Of a stretch of 63,702 bases of DNA, positions 13,956-22,291 are shown in pieces (within the stretch, counting starts at the first letter, position 1; each line of letters begins with the position of its first letter). Both the position numbers and the translations under genes were made by a program. Where the stretch lies: IMG/VR virus record IMGVR_UViG_3300046500_000126, positions 1 through 63,702 of that record, one strand, 5' to 3'. This DNA is from a virus. Under the pieces are notes generated by a model. The model did no database searches. It was not told the DNA's origin and saw only the letters and a program-made list of their open reading frames with translations.

Positions 13956-16202
13956 CTACGGCACCACGCCCTGATCCATGTCGAACTCAGCGTTGAGCGA
14001 CCAGTTAGCATCGGTAGGGGAACCGTCTGCCCGGGCAAGATTGACTGCGCCCGTGAAAAACGTGGCAGGGTCGTTGAGCGTTAGCGCGCTGTCCCCACTG
14101 CAGGGTCCGGCAATGGGTCCGCCACCAGTGTCACATGTAACACCCGCTGGTGTGATGGTGCGTAGGCCCGCCTGTCGCAGATTAATGTTCCAGTTAAATC
14201 CCTGCACGACGGTCTGGTTCGGGGGGTACGCGAAGCCGGAGAAGTTCTGCCGCAGCGTTCCGGTGGCGCCAGTGTAGGCCTGCGTCACGTTGAATTTGAT
14301 GCTGTTGACCTTGCCCAGCAGTTTGATCGCAGAGAGCGCTGTGTTGATGCAAGGCGGGCCGCCGACACAGGTCCACGTCCGATTGGCATAAGACAAAATA
14401 GGTCGGGCATTCGGGGCTAAATTAAAATCGCCAGCGTACTGTGGATTACCTGAGCAGTTGATGCATCGCCAACTGGGAGCCTGAACGCGAATGTTCGCGG
14501 AAGTCGCGCCATTCATCGGCATCGTTGGGTAGCCACCCGGCAGCGTCGTTGCGATATTAACGAAGCCACCGCTTTGCGTCACGCCGGTGACTTGGAAAGC
14601 TGGAGCGCCAACACCTTGATAGGCGTTAGGGAAAATATTCGTGCCGGGGACACCCCAGCGTTCTTGCTCGGCTGTGTTGTATATGGTGCCGGCCCCTGTC
14701 CAAGTAACGCTGGCAAAGGTCAAATTGGTTAAATCGAAATGGGTTGCATCGACAACTGAAAGAATGAGCCCACCAGTGCACCCGGTGCCTGTGCATAGCC
14801 CGCTTTGATCAGCGACCGCCCCCGTCGACCATCCAGTAGTAGACGCAACTGTAACCCTTGGTTTTCCGGAACCATTATCGACGAACCCGGTCACGCTTTG
14901 ACTTATTGGATAGCTCCAGACACCACCGCTAATTGTGTAAAATGGCCACGATCCAATGCCACGTCCGGTTTCAGTGATGCCGAAACCTGATGTCTCATTA
15001 GTGACTACGCAATTCGTGCAGATCGCGCTGGTCGGTGTACCGTAGGCATAGGGACCTAACGTTAGGGTGGGCGTCGTAAGATTGTTGATAATTGCAACTT
15101 TTGGCGTTCCGTTCATATCCTGCGTGAGTGAACCGCCGGTCCAATTGAGCGTGTTGGTTGATGCACTCTGAAACATCAATCGCTTAAGCGTCGTACCGCT
15201 ATACGTCAGCGTATTGATGATCTTATCAACTTCGATGGCACAGTTAGTGCCAGTTGAATTGATCATAGTGAACGTGTCGGACTGCGTTGGGATAACGCAG
15301 GCAGCACCCGTCATCGTCACGTCACGTAGAGTGACGGAGCGACTGATATAAAAAGCCTGATTGGTGCTATCAATAGTGACGCCACGGATATCAACTTCGC
15401 CGCCCCATGAACTGTCAAGTTGGTACATGGTGGCGGGGCCGCCAGGATCAGCCTCACCAGACGTACCAGAAGCAAAATTAGGCCATGTTGATAGGTAGCC
15501 ATAAGTCAGAGGACGACTGATAGTGACAACACCGGAGCCTGCACAACTCGCCGTGGAAACAATTTGCACATAGTCGAAAAATTGAGGGTTTGGCGGATAC
15601 CCAAAAGAATTAAGATTCCCCTGCAAATCAAAACCTGTAACGACAGCCCAGCGCCCAGCCGTGAACCGTGAACAAAGAGCTGTGTTTAGTAGCGTGACCG
15701 AGGTCGCTCCCGCCGACACAGAGGAAAGGCGCGCACTGCATCCAGAAGCATCAGCCAAACCTCTATGACAAATACCAGCAGGAGTAGCTACACCAGCCGT
15801 TCCGAGTGATGGCTGGTTATTATTGCTAGTGAACGTGGCGCCGTAGCCCCATAGCCGGGCTTTCGTTAGTCCTGTGAACGTCGCAGCATTGCCTGTTGCA
15901 AACACACAATTGCCAGTGACGCGAAGTTCAATCAATTGGCCATTAGCTTGAGTTGTGGTAGCTTTAGCCCATGTGTTGAATGCAACAAAAGCCGCCGAAA
16001 CATTGGTTACGCCGTCACAGACAGCAGCGGGGCTAGCGCAGGTTCCGGCATCAAGGCCGGTTGCTATGCCTGTATTGATGTCGCAGGTAGTAACGGCAGG
16101 CTCAACTGTTTCGACTGCAGTCTGAAAAATAGCGAACGCTGCGATAGCTGCACTGGATATGCTAAACGTCGCAATGAAGGCCAGAACGAACTTCCTCAGC
16201 AT
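13956..16202 (-). CDS. Tailspike-like protein with Sec signal peptide (748 aa)
   Basis: The N terminus has a basic start, a hydrophobic core and an AxA end (MLRKFVLAFIATFSISSAAI), a clear Sec-type signal peptide. The rest is Thr/Ser/Asn/Gly-rich with repeating beta strands typical of beta-helix tailspikes or pectate-lyase-like fibres. Cysteines are unusually frequent for a phage fibre (for example CSGNPQY, CTGTGC, CVGGPPC), suggesting disulfides formed outside the cytoplasm. The start at 16202 gives a TGATG overlap with the glycine-rich gene; a TTG six bases upstream is the alternative. It is the last gene of the export operon and probably binds or degrades a host surface polymer. Confidence 0.7.
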   Translation of the reverse strand: MLRKFVLAFIATFSISSAAIAAFAIFQTAVETVEPAVTTCDINTGIATGLDAGTCASPAAVCDGVTNVSAAFVAFNTWAKATTTQANGQLIELRVTGNCVFATGNAATFTGLTKARLWGYGATFTSNNNQPSLGTAGVATPAGICHRGLADASGCSARLSSVSAGATSVTLLNTALCSRFTAGRWAVVTGFDLQGNLNSFGYPPNPQFFDYVQIVSTASCAGSGVVTISRPLTYGYLSTWPNFASGTSGEADPGGPATMYQLDSSWGGEVDIRGVTIDSTNQAFYISRSVTLRDVTMTGAACVIPTQSDTFTMINSTGTNCAIEVDKIINTLTYSGTTLKRLMFQSASTNTLNWTGGSLTQDMNGTPKVAIINNLTTPTLTLGPYAYGTPTSAICTNCVVTNETSGFGITETGRGIGSWPFYTISGGVWSYPISQSVTGFVDNGSGKPRVTVASTTGWSTGAVADQSGLCTGTGCTGGLILSVVDATHFDLTNLTFASVTWTGAGTIYNTAEQERWGVPGTNIFPNAYQGVGAPAFQVTGVTQSGGFVNIATTLPGGYPTMPMNGATSANIRVQAPSWRCINCSGNPQYAGDFNLAPNARPILSYANRTWTCVGGPPCINTALSAIKLLGKVNSIKFNVTQAYTGATGTLRQNFSGFAYPPNQTVVQGFNWNINLRQAGLRTITPAGVTCDTGGGPIAGPCSGDSALTLNDPATFFTGAVNLARADGSPTDANWSLNAEFDMDQGVVP

Positions 16203-17128
16203 CAACAATCACCTGTTGTGCACCGAACAATCACTATGCCAGAACCGCCGTTGCCGCCGACGCCAGTGTTGAACCCGCCGCCGCCGCCGCCGCCCGTGTT
16301 GGCAGTTCCCGCGACGCCTGTAGCCGCTCCGGCGCCCCCGCCTCCGGTGCCGCCAGTACCGCCTGTGCACCCAGCGGCGGTGAAACACCCGGCTCCACCG
16401 CCGCCCGCATAGGTAACGGCGGAGCCGCTTATGCTATTGCTGGTCCCGTTACCGCCCGGACCACCTGTCCCCGTCACTGGAGGCGGGCCACCTACAGCAC
16501 CGGCACCACCACCGCCGCCAGCGGCGAAGGGGCTGCCGTTAGTCGTCGAAAACCCGTTGGTTCCACCGTTGTTGCCCTGCGAGCCTGTGCCGCCGGTCGT
16601 GCCCGCGCCGCTTCGAAATCCGCCGCCGCCGCCGGAACCACCATTCTGACCATTCAAAGCGTTTCCGCCGCCTCCTCCCCCGCCAGTCGCGGTGACGAGA
16701 GCACCAAAAACGGAGTTGTTTCCGTTACCGCCCGGAGTGACTGAGTTCCCGGCAACACCTGTGCCGCCACTGCCGACCGTGACCGTCGTGGCTCCAGATG
16801 GGACGGAAACCGTCGCGCCAAGGCTGCACGTTGGGGTACCTTCAGTAGTGCAGTAGCCTCCAGCGCCACCGCCGCCCGAACCACCGCCACCGCCCCCACC
16901 CCCAGCGACAACGAGAATGCGACCTGTGAAGCCAGACGCACAGGTCAGCGTATCACTAGCGTTGAACGTGATGATCGTATCGCCGCCGGACGTTGACCGA
17001 GAGCCGCCCGTACAGGCACTGCCAGCAACGATGATATTTTGGTTGTAGTTGCTGTCACGCGATTGCCAGCCCGCGAGGGCCGGAAATGCGATTGCCGTTA
17101 TGGCAACCGCTATCAGCCAGCGTTTCAC
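16202..17128 (-). CDS. Glycine-rich fibre protein with Sec signal peptide
   Basis: GTG at 17128 overlaps the preceding stop (GTGA). The product opens with a signal peptide (KRWLIAVAITAIAFPALAG). After a ~60-residue linker it is dominated by glycine tracts alternating with beta segments (VPSGATTVTVGSGGTG) and ends GGSGIVIVRC. This is the glycine-rich sheet domain of phage tail fibre tips. In known phages such proteins bind receptors. An exported version is unusual. Confidence 0.7.
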   Translation of the reverse strand: MKRWLIAVAITAIAFPALAGWQSRDSNYNQNIIVAGSACTGGSRSTSGGDTIITFNASDTLTCASGFTGRILVVAGGGGGGGGSGGGGAGGYCTTEGTPTCSLGATVSVPSGATTVTVGSGGTGVAGNSVTPGGNGNNSVFGALVTATGGGGGGGNALNGQNGGSGGGGGFRSGAGTTGGTGSQGNNGGTNGFSTTNGSPFAAGGGGGAGAVGGPPPVTGTGGPGGNGTSNSISGSAVTYAGGGGAGCFTAAGCTGGTGGTGGGGAGAATGVAGTANTGGGGGGGFNTGVGGNGGSGIVIVRCTTGDC

Positions 17129-17937
17129 AGCTTGTATCCCCAAGACGTGACGGAGACGACGCCGCCAGTGCCGGGCGCGGCCGAGACAACCGCAATCGAG
17201 GTATTGGTGGCGGATGCCGGAACGCATGGCGAGAAGATCATCTCAGTGACGCCAAGTCCGGATGCATTCGGTGCGGTCCATTGTGTGAAATTGAGCGTGG
17301 CCGTGATCACGCCGGTAACTGTAGCATTGCCCGTAGCTGCCGCAGTCGCATTGGCTCGGATCGAGAAACCGCAGATGTAGGTGGTGACCGAGGCAGCCCC
17401 GGCAAGGGTTGCAGTCGTTGCTGCAGTCGTGCCGGTAGCGGTTGCCGTATAAGGGACCGCGCCTATCGGGTAGGGACCGGCCTGGTTAACCGGAAGGGGG
17501 GCCGTGACGCTCGGTGCGGTCAAGTTGCCGCCGGAGTTGAAACCGAAGTAGGTAGCATTGACCGGCACCGCTGCTCCAGTCGCACCATGGCCCCAAAGCG
17601 CATTGGCAGTCTGATTCGACGCGATGACGACCGGCGATGATGCCGCCATGGCCGCTTGGCCAAGAGCAGTTGTATTGGTGACAAAGGCATTGACGCCCGG
17701 CACCAGCACGGCGCCGGGAGACGTGCCATAAGCCGCCATTGCGCCGAGCGTGCCGCCGGCCCATGTCGGGATCGCCACGTTCGACTGACAATCATTTGCC
17801 CCGGTCGCCGCCTGCACCACGCTCATATTGAACGACGTGCCGGGGAAATCGTGCATCACCACCGGACCGGTACAAGCCGCGAAAGCGCTGGCAACGCTTC
17901 CAACCAGGAACGCCAGAATGAGGCCAAGCTTTTTCAT
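17125..17937 (-). CDS. Signal-peptide protein of tail/export operon (270 aa)
   Basis: Signal peptide MKKLGLILAFLVGSVASAFA followed at once by a mature start ACTGPVVMHDFPG. The mature part is Ala/Thr/Val-rich beta structure with an internal CGFSIRANATAAATGN segment, resembling virion decoration or fibre proteins. No named family. It overlaps both neighbours by four bases. Confidence 0.65.
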   Translation of the reverse strand: MKKLGLILAFLVGSVASAFAACTGPVVMHDFPGTSFNMSVVQAATGANDCQSNVAIPTWAGGTLGAMAAYGTSPGAVLVPGVNAFVTNTTALGQAAMAASSPVVIASNQTANALWGHGATGAAVPVNATYFGFNSGGNLTAPSVTAPLPVNQAGPYPIGAVPYTATATGTTAATTATLAGAASVTTYICGFSIRANATAAATGNATVTGVITATLNFTQWTAPNASGLGVTEMIFSPCVPASATNTSIAVVSAAPGTGGVVSVTSWGYKL

Positions 17938-18155
17938 TTCAGCGCTCCAATGAAATAGACGTCGTTACAGACATTGTTCAGATCAAAGATGCCCGTTGAG
18001 GCGCACCCAACCGGAGGCGTAATCGAGCCGCCCGGCGTCGTCACCCCCGGACCGTTAATGCCGCCGGGACAGAACCCGCGGCCGCATTTGTTGAATTGGG
18101 CATATGCGCCGACCGAGGCCAGCATGAGGGCGGCGGCCAGCGCGATCCGGAGCAC
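17934..18155 (-). CDS. Small secreted Cys-rich protein (73 aa)
   Basis: Signal peptide MLRIALAAALMLASVGAYAQ, then ~53 residues with four Cys (FNKCGRGFCPGG; VGCASTG; NNVCNDV) and Gly/Pro loops. The Cys pairs would be expected to form disulfides in the periplasm. Unknown function. Confidence 0.65.
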   Translation of the reverse strand: MLRIALAAALMLASVGAYAQFNKCGRGFCPGGINGPGVTTPGGSITPPVGCASTGIFDLNNVCNDVYFIGALK

Positions 18156-18156
18156 G

Positions 18157-18516
18157 TCAGTTGCCCCGTTCGCAGGAGAATCTGTCCCCGGTACCGGCTG
18201 ATATAATCGAGACCGTGCTTATCGCCGGCCCGTTCACGTCCTTGTAGAACGAGCCGCCGGCGGCCGTCGCCGATCCAGGTTGGAGCGTATAGGAACCAGC
18301 CCCGCAATTCGTGCCGGCGATCGTCGCCGCAACCCCGCTGATGGACATGCACATCAGATTCGCTGAGTTATTCATCAGCATCAGCTTGTTGACGTTGGAA
18401 CTCGTGAAGATCGTCTGCGCGGTCCCGCCCGTGGCAATCGTCCCAGAGCAGTCCGTGGCAAATGCCGCGCCGCACCACAAAACCGTAGCCAGAAACGCCG
18501 CGATGAATCGCATCAT
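18157..18516 (-). CDS. Small secreted beta protein (119 aa)
   Basis: Signal peptide MMRFIAAFLATVLWCGAAFA. The mature part is beta-rich with four Cys (ATDCSGTIA; NLMCMSISG; TNCGAGS; FSCERGN). The layout recalls phage fibre-associated proteins (GSATAAGGSFYKDVNG). It starts at the TAATGATG junction with the gene before it. Confidence 0.65.
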   Translation of the reverse strand: MMRFIAAFLATVLWCGAAFATDCSGTIATGGTAQTIFTSSNVNKLMLMNNSANLMCMSISGVAATIAGTNCGAGSYTLQPGSATAAGGSFYKDVNGPAISTVSIISAGTGDRFSCERGN

Positions 18517-18749
18517 TATGCCCTCGTCCGGGTTAAAAGTTCAGTGGCTACATCTCGTGATGCGAGAACGAGGTCAGCCCCACGTCTGATTTGCCCGGAC
18601 TGTATAACAAACCCCGCGCCATCCGCATAGCTTCCGGAGAAGTAGAGTTTCTGGATACCGCCCGGAAGCGTCTCCATCAGCGCTTTGGTACACGTCGCTA
18701 CCGGTGCCGCTACCTGATTGAAACTCTCCCTGAGCTCACGAACCCCCAT
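18516..18749 (-). CDS. Small hypothetical protein (77 aa)
   Basis: The ATG at 18749 follows GGAGGAGCCTGTCG. An upstream in-frame region exists but overlaps the previous gene fully, so the shorter start is preferred. Soluble with IQKLYFSGSYADGAGFVIQ in the middle. It has no signal peptide, unlike its downstream neighbours. Confidence 0.6.
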   Translation of the reverse strand: MGVRELRESFNQVAAPVATCTKALMETLPGGIQKLYFSGSYADGAGFVIQSGQIRRGADLVLASRDVATELLTRTRA

Positions 18750-18924
18750 CGACAGGCTCCTCCGACTTGTCATCCCAAGGCATTTTCGGCAGCGAAGGCT
18801 TGCGCGGCTTGTATCCGCCCTCCTTCTCACGCCCGCTCAGGCTGAATTTGCTATTGGACATCGCCGCCGCCTGGCGCATCAGAGCGCGTCGCCGGTCCTC
18901 TACAGGGTCATCCCGCCTGACCAT
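18736..18924 (-). CDS. Small basic hypothetical protein (62 aa)
   Basis: Helical, charged N-terminal half (DPVEDRRRALMRQAAAM) and a Lys/Pro-rich C-terminal half (REKEGGYKPRKPSLPKMPW). Overlaps both neighbours. Unknown. Confidence 0.55.
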   Translation of the reverse strand: MVRRDDPVEDRRRALMRQAAAMSNSKFSLSGREKEGGYKPRKPSLPKMPWDDKSEEPVDGGS

Positions 18925-19129
18925 CGCTCGCCCTCGCGTTCAGCGCGTCCACATCGGTCTGAGAGCGCCCTGTCTCAGCCGCCCATTCGGCTAAAATCTT
19001 CCGGGCCTCATCCGGACGCATCGCCAGCACAGCCGCCTCTATGCGGCTATTGGCCCGGCTGGCGCGCTGATTCGCCCGCCAACCCAGCCCGGCCTCTTTT
19101 GCGGCGCGGCGACGATCATGACGGCTCAT
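18908..19129 (-). CDS. Small helical hypothetical protein (73 aa)
   Basis: ATG 19129 lies inside the 3' end of the TatA-like gene (14-base overlap). A basic N terminus (SRHDRRRAAKEAG) is followed by helices (IEAAVLAMRPDEARKILAEW). It travels with tatA, so it may act with it, but nothing in the sequence shows that. Confidence 0.6.
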   Translation of the reverse strand: MSRHDRRRAAKEAGLGWRANQRASRANSRIEAAVLAMRPDEARKILAEWAAETGRSQTDVDALNARASDGQAG

Positions 19130-19265
19130 CAGCACCCATCCTCCGCACCTCTTTGATGGCCTTGCCGACATCAGCCATAAGGGAACTTACCATGCCTCGC
19201 CCAAATAGAAGAATGACGACAAGGATGACGATCGCCCAATGCCCCCACGACATCGCGCCCATCAT
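19116..19265 (-). CDS. tatA: TatA-family twin-arginine translocase subunit
   Basis: 49 residues with the full TatA plan. A short N-terminal membrane helix (about 6-21, SWGHWAIVILVVILLF) is followed by the FG hinge (FGRG, 21-24) and an amphipathic helix (about 25-43, MVSSLMADVGKAIKEVRRM), with a short polar tail. Alphaproteobacterial TatA proteins share the LLFGRG and LMxDVxKxIK blocks. TatA builds the pore through which TatBC-bound folded proteins cross the inner membrane. The ATG at 19265 overlaps the stop of a Tat-signal protein (ATGA), so enzyme and substrate are co-translated. A second ATG lies at 19262. No TatB or TatC is present, so host TatBC would be needed. A pinholin-like membrane role is an alternative. 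Confidence 0.8.
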   Translation of the reverse strand: MMGAMSWGHWAIVILVVILLFGRGMVSSLMADVGKAIKEVRRMGADEPS

Positions 19266-19795
19266 AGCTTCACCCGCTTGCCAGCGATCAGATCGATGGC
19301 CTGCTGGGGGCTGAATGTCAGGGACAGATCGGCATAATCAGATGCCTTTGCATCGGCTAGAACGTAAAGTTGGCCCGCATGATCAATCTCATAGCGGGAG
19401 CCAGGCGCTAGCGCGCCATCGAACTGCGAGAAGTCCGGAACGGCAAACGTCCCCTGTTCAACAGAGCCGCCATATCGCCGCATCGGACCATAAACATTCA
19501 TTTCGTCATCCCACCCCGTTTCGGTTTGGCCGATAGCCGCAGCCAGTTCCTTGTCGAAATCGTCACGCAGCAACCGGCCATCACAGGGAATAAAATCGAC
19601 GAGCCGCATGGGCTCGCCTCGAATATTCATGAGGCTAGTTGCCCGCACGACGCTAGGCGTAGAGAGGATCAGTCCGGTTGCAGTAACTGCACCGACACCT
19701 TTCAAAAAAGAGCGGCGCGATGGCTGCAAACCAGCATCGCCGTCCATAATAATCTCGCGGTGAGGTAAGATAAGCTTGCTGATGCGATCGAACAT
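19262..19795 (-). CDS. Tail-collar-like protein with twin-arginine (Tat) signal
   Basis: Residues 25-33 read PSRRSFLKG, matching the Tat consensus SRRxFLK. A weakly hydrophobic stretch (VGAVTATGLILSTPSVV) and a VRA cleavage-type end at about 50-52 follow. The mature part resembles the phage tail-collar domain: FIPCDGRLL (68-76), LAAAIG (84-89) and YGG...GTFAVPDF (108-122) line up with WLLCDGQ, LFAVIG and YGG..TTFNLPDL. GGAG 8 bases before ATG 19795 sets the start; the ATG at 19747 is an alternative that keeps the signal. It begins just after TerL and overlaps tatA. It would cross the membrane folded. The role of an exported collar protein is unknown. Confidence 0.8.
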   Translation of the reverse strand: MFDRISKLILPHREIIMDGDAGLQPSRRSFLKGVGAVTATGLILSTPSVVRATSLMNIRGEPMRLVDFIPCDGRLLRDDFDKELAAAIGQTETGWDDEMNVYGPMRRYGGSVEQGTFAVPDFSQFDGALAPGSRYEIDHAGQLYVLADAKASDYADLSLTFSPQQAIDLIAGKRVKL

Positions 19796-19796
19796 T

Positions 19797-21353
19797 TTAT
19801 TGGCTCCAGTGAGACCCTTTTCGCTTTCCGAGTTGTTCCCGACGATACACGACGTCCGGCTGCATTCCCATTGCGATCTGCTGGAAGGCATCCGCGCCAT
19901 GGTCAAACCCGTTCTTGGCCGGCTGCGCCATCCACTGCATCGTCGTTTTATTCCACGCGCGGGTGTAGTTATCGAGGCATTCGACCAGATCACCGGCGTA
20001 ATCCGAGCAGAACCAACTGTTATTGATGAACCGACGCCCGGCCTCGATCGAATCCGCCTTATCACCAACCCGGTCGACCACGATAAAATCGACGCCGTGC
20101 TCCGCCGCTACCTCTTTCCGGCTTTGCGCGGTGACCCCGGTCATATTCGACCAGTCCCGAGTATTCAGATCGTGCGGACCGTAATGCTTGCCATAGCGCC
20201 AGTTCCGCGTTTCCGCCCGCTGCTTGAGGATACGCAGCCCGTCCGCCAGGCCAGCGCTATCGCCTCGAGCGAAGTCGATATGCCGATGCCGAACGCCATC
20301 AGTCTGCATAAACCCGATGGCCAGGTTGCCATCCATCCCAAGATCCCAATATGTGTGGACCGGACGGCTATCGTCGTAAGGCACCGGATATCCAACGCGC
20401 TTATCCCGCCGCGCGGCGTTCATCTCGTTTTTCCAGTACGCACCCTCGAGCGAAGCGAAGAAGCATTCATCCGGCGTCGACGGATGTTCCGCTCGCATGT
20501 CATCAGGGCCGAGCGTTTCCCGGACCTTGACATACCAAGCCTGCTGCTCGCCATCCGTGACGATGCCGTGTTTGACCCGGAGCTCGTCGAAATACTCCCT
20601 CATATCGCCCGGGATGAATACCAAATTGATCGGCAGCCGGTTGGCCGGGTTCATGTGCCAGCCGTAGAAGTGGAGGCGAAAGTCACGCTGGGTAAGCCGC
20701 TGCCGCGACGCCTGCAACTGCTCCCCAGCCTTCACCAGATCAAAGAACTCGCCCGACGTCCCCTTAGCCGTCGATTCCACCCATATCTTGCCGTTGATCG
20801 GCACCGATTCGATGGTGCCCGTCTTGATTTCCTTGGCGATCAGCGGCGACTTGGCGGATATCGGCCCATATTCCGAAATATGCAGCAGTTGCGGAGTATC
20901 ACCGCGGTAGGACGTTCCGGCGACGATCTTTGAGCCGTTTCGCCAACGCAATTCCTCTTGATTGTCAGTGACGAGCGGCATCCCCTGACGCAGCGATGCC
21001 GGCATGCGCTCATAGGCAAATTTGGCCATCGCCAGCTTGGCCTTGGCATCGTCCAACGTCTGATCAATGATGCCTGCCGTGGTATTCGACGCAAATATGC
21101 AGGCATCCAGCATCCGGATAGAAATGAACGTCGAAAACCCGAGCTTGCGACTTTTGAGGATCGTATCCCGGAACCACTCCCGCCCGGCATAATGCGCCTG
21201 CGCCGCGTTGAGCCGGAATGGCACGGGCAAACCGTCCGCGTTCTTAATGGCATAGAGATTATTGAGGCGGAAAGTCCGGTCAGCCAGTTGTGCCTTTGAG
21301 GCTTTCCATTCCCGGGTATCGCGGACCGCCTCGAGCGCTGATGCTTCACTCAT
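19797..21353 (-). CDS. terL: Terminase large subunit (ATPase and nuclease)
   Basis: 518 residues. The ATPase half has a variant Walker A, KSRKLGFST (67-75), and Walker B ending LLHISEYG with catalytic Glu at 161. The nuclease half has HTYWDLGMDG (Asp 337), YGPHDLN (about 391) and GFDHGADAF near the C terminus, giving the RNase H-like metal site. It pumps phage DNA into the prohead and cuts it. The ATG at 21353 overlaps the preceding stop (TGATG). Its place 25 kb from the portal, directly before the export operon, is unusual. Confidence 0.92.
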   Translation of the reverse strand: MSEASALEAVRDTREWKASKAQLADRTFRLNNLYAIKNADGLPVPFRLNAAQAHYAGREWFRDTILKSRKLGFSTFISIRMLDACIFASNTTAGIIDQTLDDAKAKLAMAKFAYERMPASLRQGMPLVTDNQEELRWRNGSKIVAGTSYRGDTPQLLHISEYGPISAKSPLIAKEIKTGTIESVPINGKIWVESTAKGTSGEFFDLVKAGEQLQASRQRLTQRDFRLHFYGWHMNPANRLPINLVFIPGDMREYFDELRVKHGIVTDGEQQAWYVKVRETLGPDDMRAEHPSTPDECFFASLEGAYWKNEMNAARRDKRVGYPVPYDDSRPVHTYWDLGMDGNLAIGFMQTDGVRHRHIDFARGDSAGLADGLRILKQRAETRNWRYGKHYGPHDLNTRDWSNMTGVTAQSRKEVAAEHGVDFIVVDRVGDKADSIEAGRRFINNSWFCSDYAGDLVECLDNYTRAWNKTTMQWMAQPAKNGFDHGADAFQQIAMGMQPDVVYRREQLGKRKGSHWSQ

Positions 21354-21874
21354 CACGCCACCCTATCGAATAGCGGCGCACCGTGCATTGACCGCGCCAG
21401 AGCGGGATGCGGTGCCGGCATAGCCGCAGGAAGTAGTTGCAGGGCCAGCAAGCCGCCCTTTGTGTCACCGACATCGACGAACCCAGCCTTGCGATATGTC
21501 CAGCCCCAGACATCGCGGCCGCGAACAATCGTCGGCTTGACCTTCTTCCGGTTAATAAACGTGATCATCCCCAACCCTGGCGGATCGCCGTAATAGGCGC
21601 GCGTGGCCGCTACAGCCTCCCGGATCAACTCGGAAGCCACGCCAGCGCCCTCAGAGCGGAACGCCGAACACACCCACGCGCCGGCCCAAGCGTGCTTTAC
21701 CCACTCCGCTTTCGGATATGACGTCACCCAGAAGCCGCGCCCGCAGTCCGTGACGAATACGCAGCAACTGCCCGTGGGGGCGAACTGCGGAGAGCCGATT
21801 TTCTGCCGGTTATAGTGTCTGTCAGCGAGTCGGGCGGCGGCAGGATCTGCTCGATGGGATGCGCACCATCGCAT
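21353..21874 (-). CDS. GNAT-like protein of phage type
   Basis: 173 residues with ADRHYNRQKIGSPQF near the N terminus, WAGAWVCSAFRSEGAG in the middle and a C-terminal WTYRKAGFVDVGDTKGG. These are the blocks of a phage family with an acetyltransferase (GNAT) fold often encoded near terminase genes. Whether it acetylates anything is not known. No strong ribosome site was seen upstream of ATG 21874. Confidence 0.65.
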   Translation of the reverse strand: MRWCASHRADPAAARLADRHYNRQKIGSPQFAPTGSCCVFVTDCGRGFWVTSYPKAEWVKHAWAGAWVCSAFRSEGAGVASELIREAVAATRAYYGDPPGLGMITFINRKKVKPTIVRGRDVWGWTYRKAGFVDVGDTKGGLLALQLLPAAMPAPHPALARSMHGAPLFDRVA

Positions 21875-21877
21875 GAT

Positions 21878-22237
21878 CTAGCCCGTCGCAGCGACGTCAA
21901 CGATCGATATTGTCGCGCCCCGCGCCCACTGGAAGATATTCTCGCCCTGCAACTTCGGAGACTGAGCGCTGGCAACCCGACTATTCGACGCCGACGGCCC
22001 GTTCAAATTGATTTCGTACCGGATCGCCTGGCCAACCTCGACCTCGATAACGCACATCACGGCATCGTCCGGCGACTGCACGACGCTTGGAACGGGCGTG
22101 GCCCCGTTCGTGGTCAGCATCTGCTTCCAGAGGTACGGCTCCTGCCGGACAAAGACGGAATCGGCGTTGTGGAATTTGAGCAGTCGCTGCTCGATTTGAA
22201 CGATCCCGCTGTAGCCGAACATCCTTACCAGAGCCAT
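21878..22237 (-). CDS. Hypothetical protein, possible small virion protein (119 aa)
   Basis: AGGAGGATTGC precedes ATG 22237. Beta-rich with VMCVIEVEVGQAIRYEINL and a C-terminal strand. No family recognised. Position between DUF3008-like and GNAT-like genes gives little help. Confidence 0.6.
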   Translation of the reverse strand: MALVRMFGYSGIVQIEQRLLKFHNADSVFVRQEPYLWKQMLTTNGATPVPSVVQSPDDAVMCVIEVEVGQAIRYEINLNGPSASNSRVASAQSPKLQGENIFQWARGATISIVDVAATG

Positions 22238-22291
22238 GCAATCCTCCTGAAATCTCAGGATTGCAGCGATAGCACAGGAACCCGGGCGTTT

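Noticed and set aside
20165-20395. Frames in other phases inside terL and the portal gene (several)
   Set aside because: Each is fully contained in a well-supported gene with family motifs.
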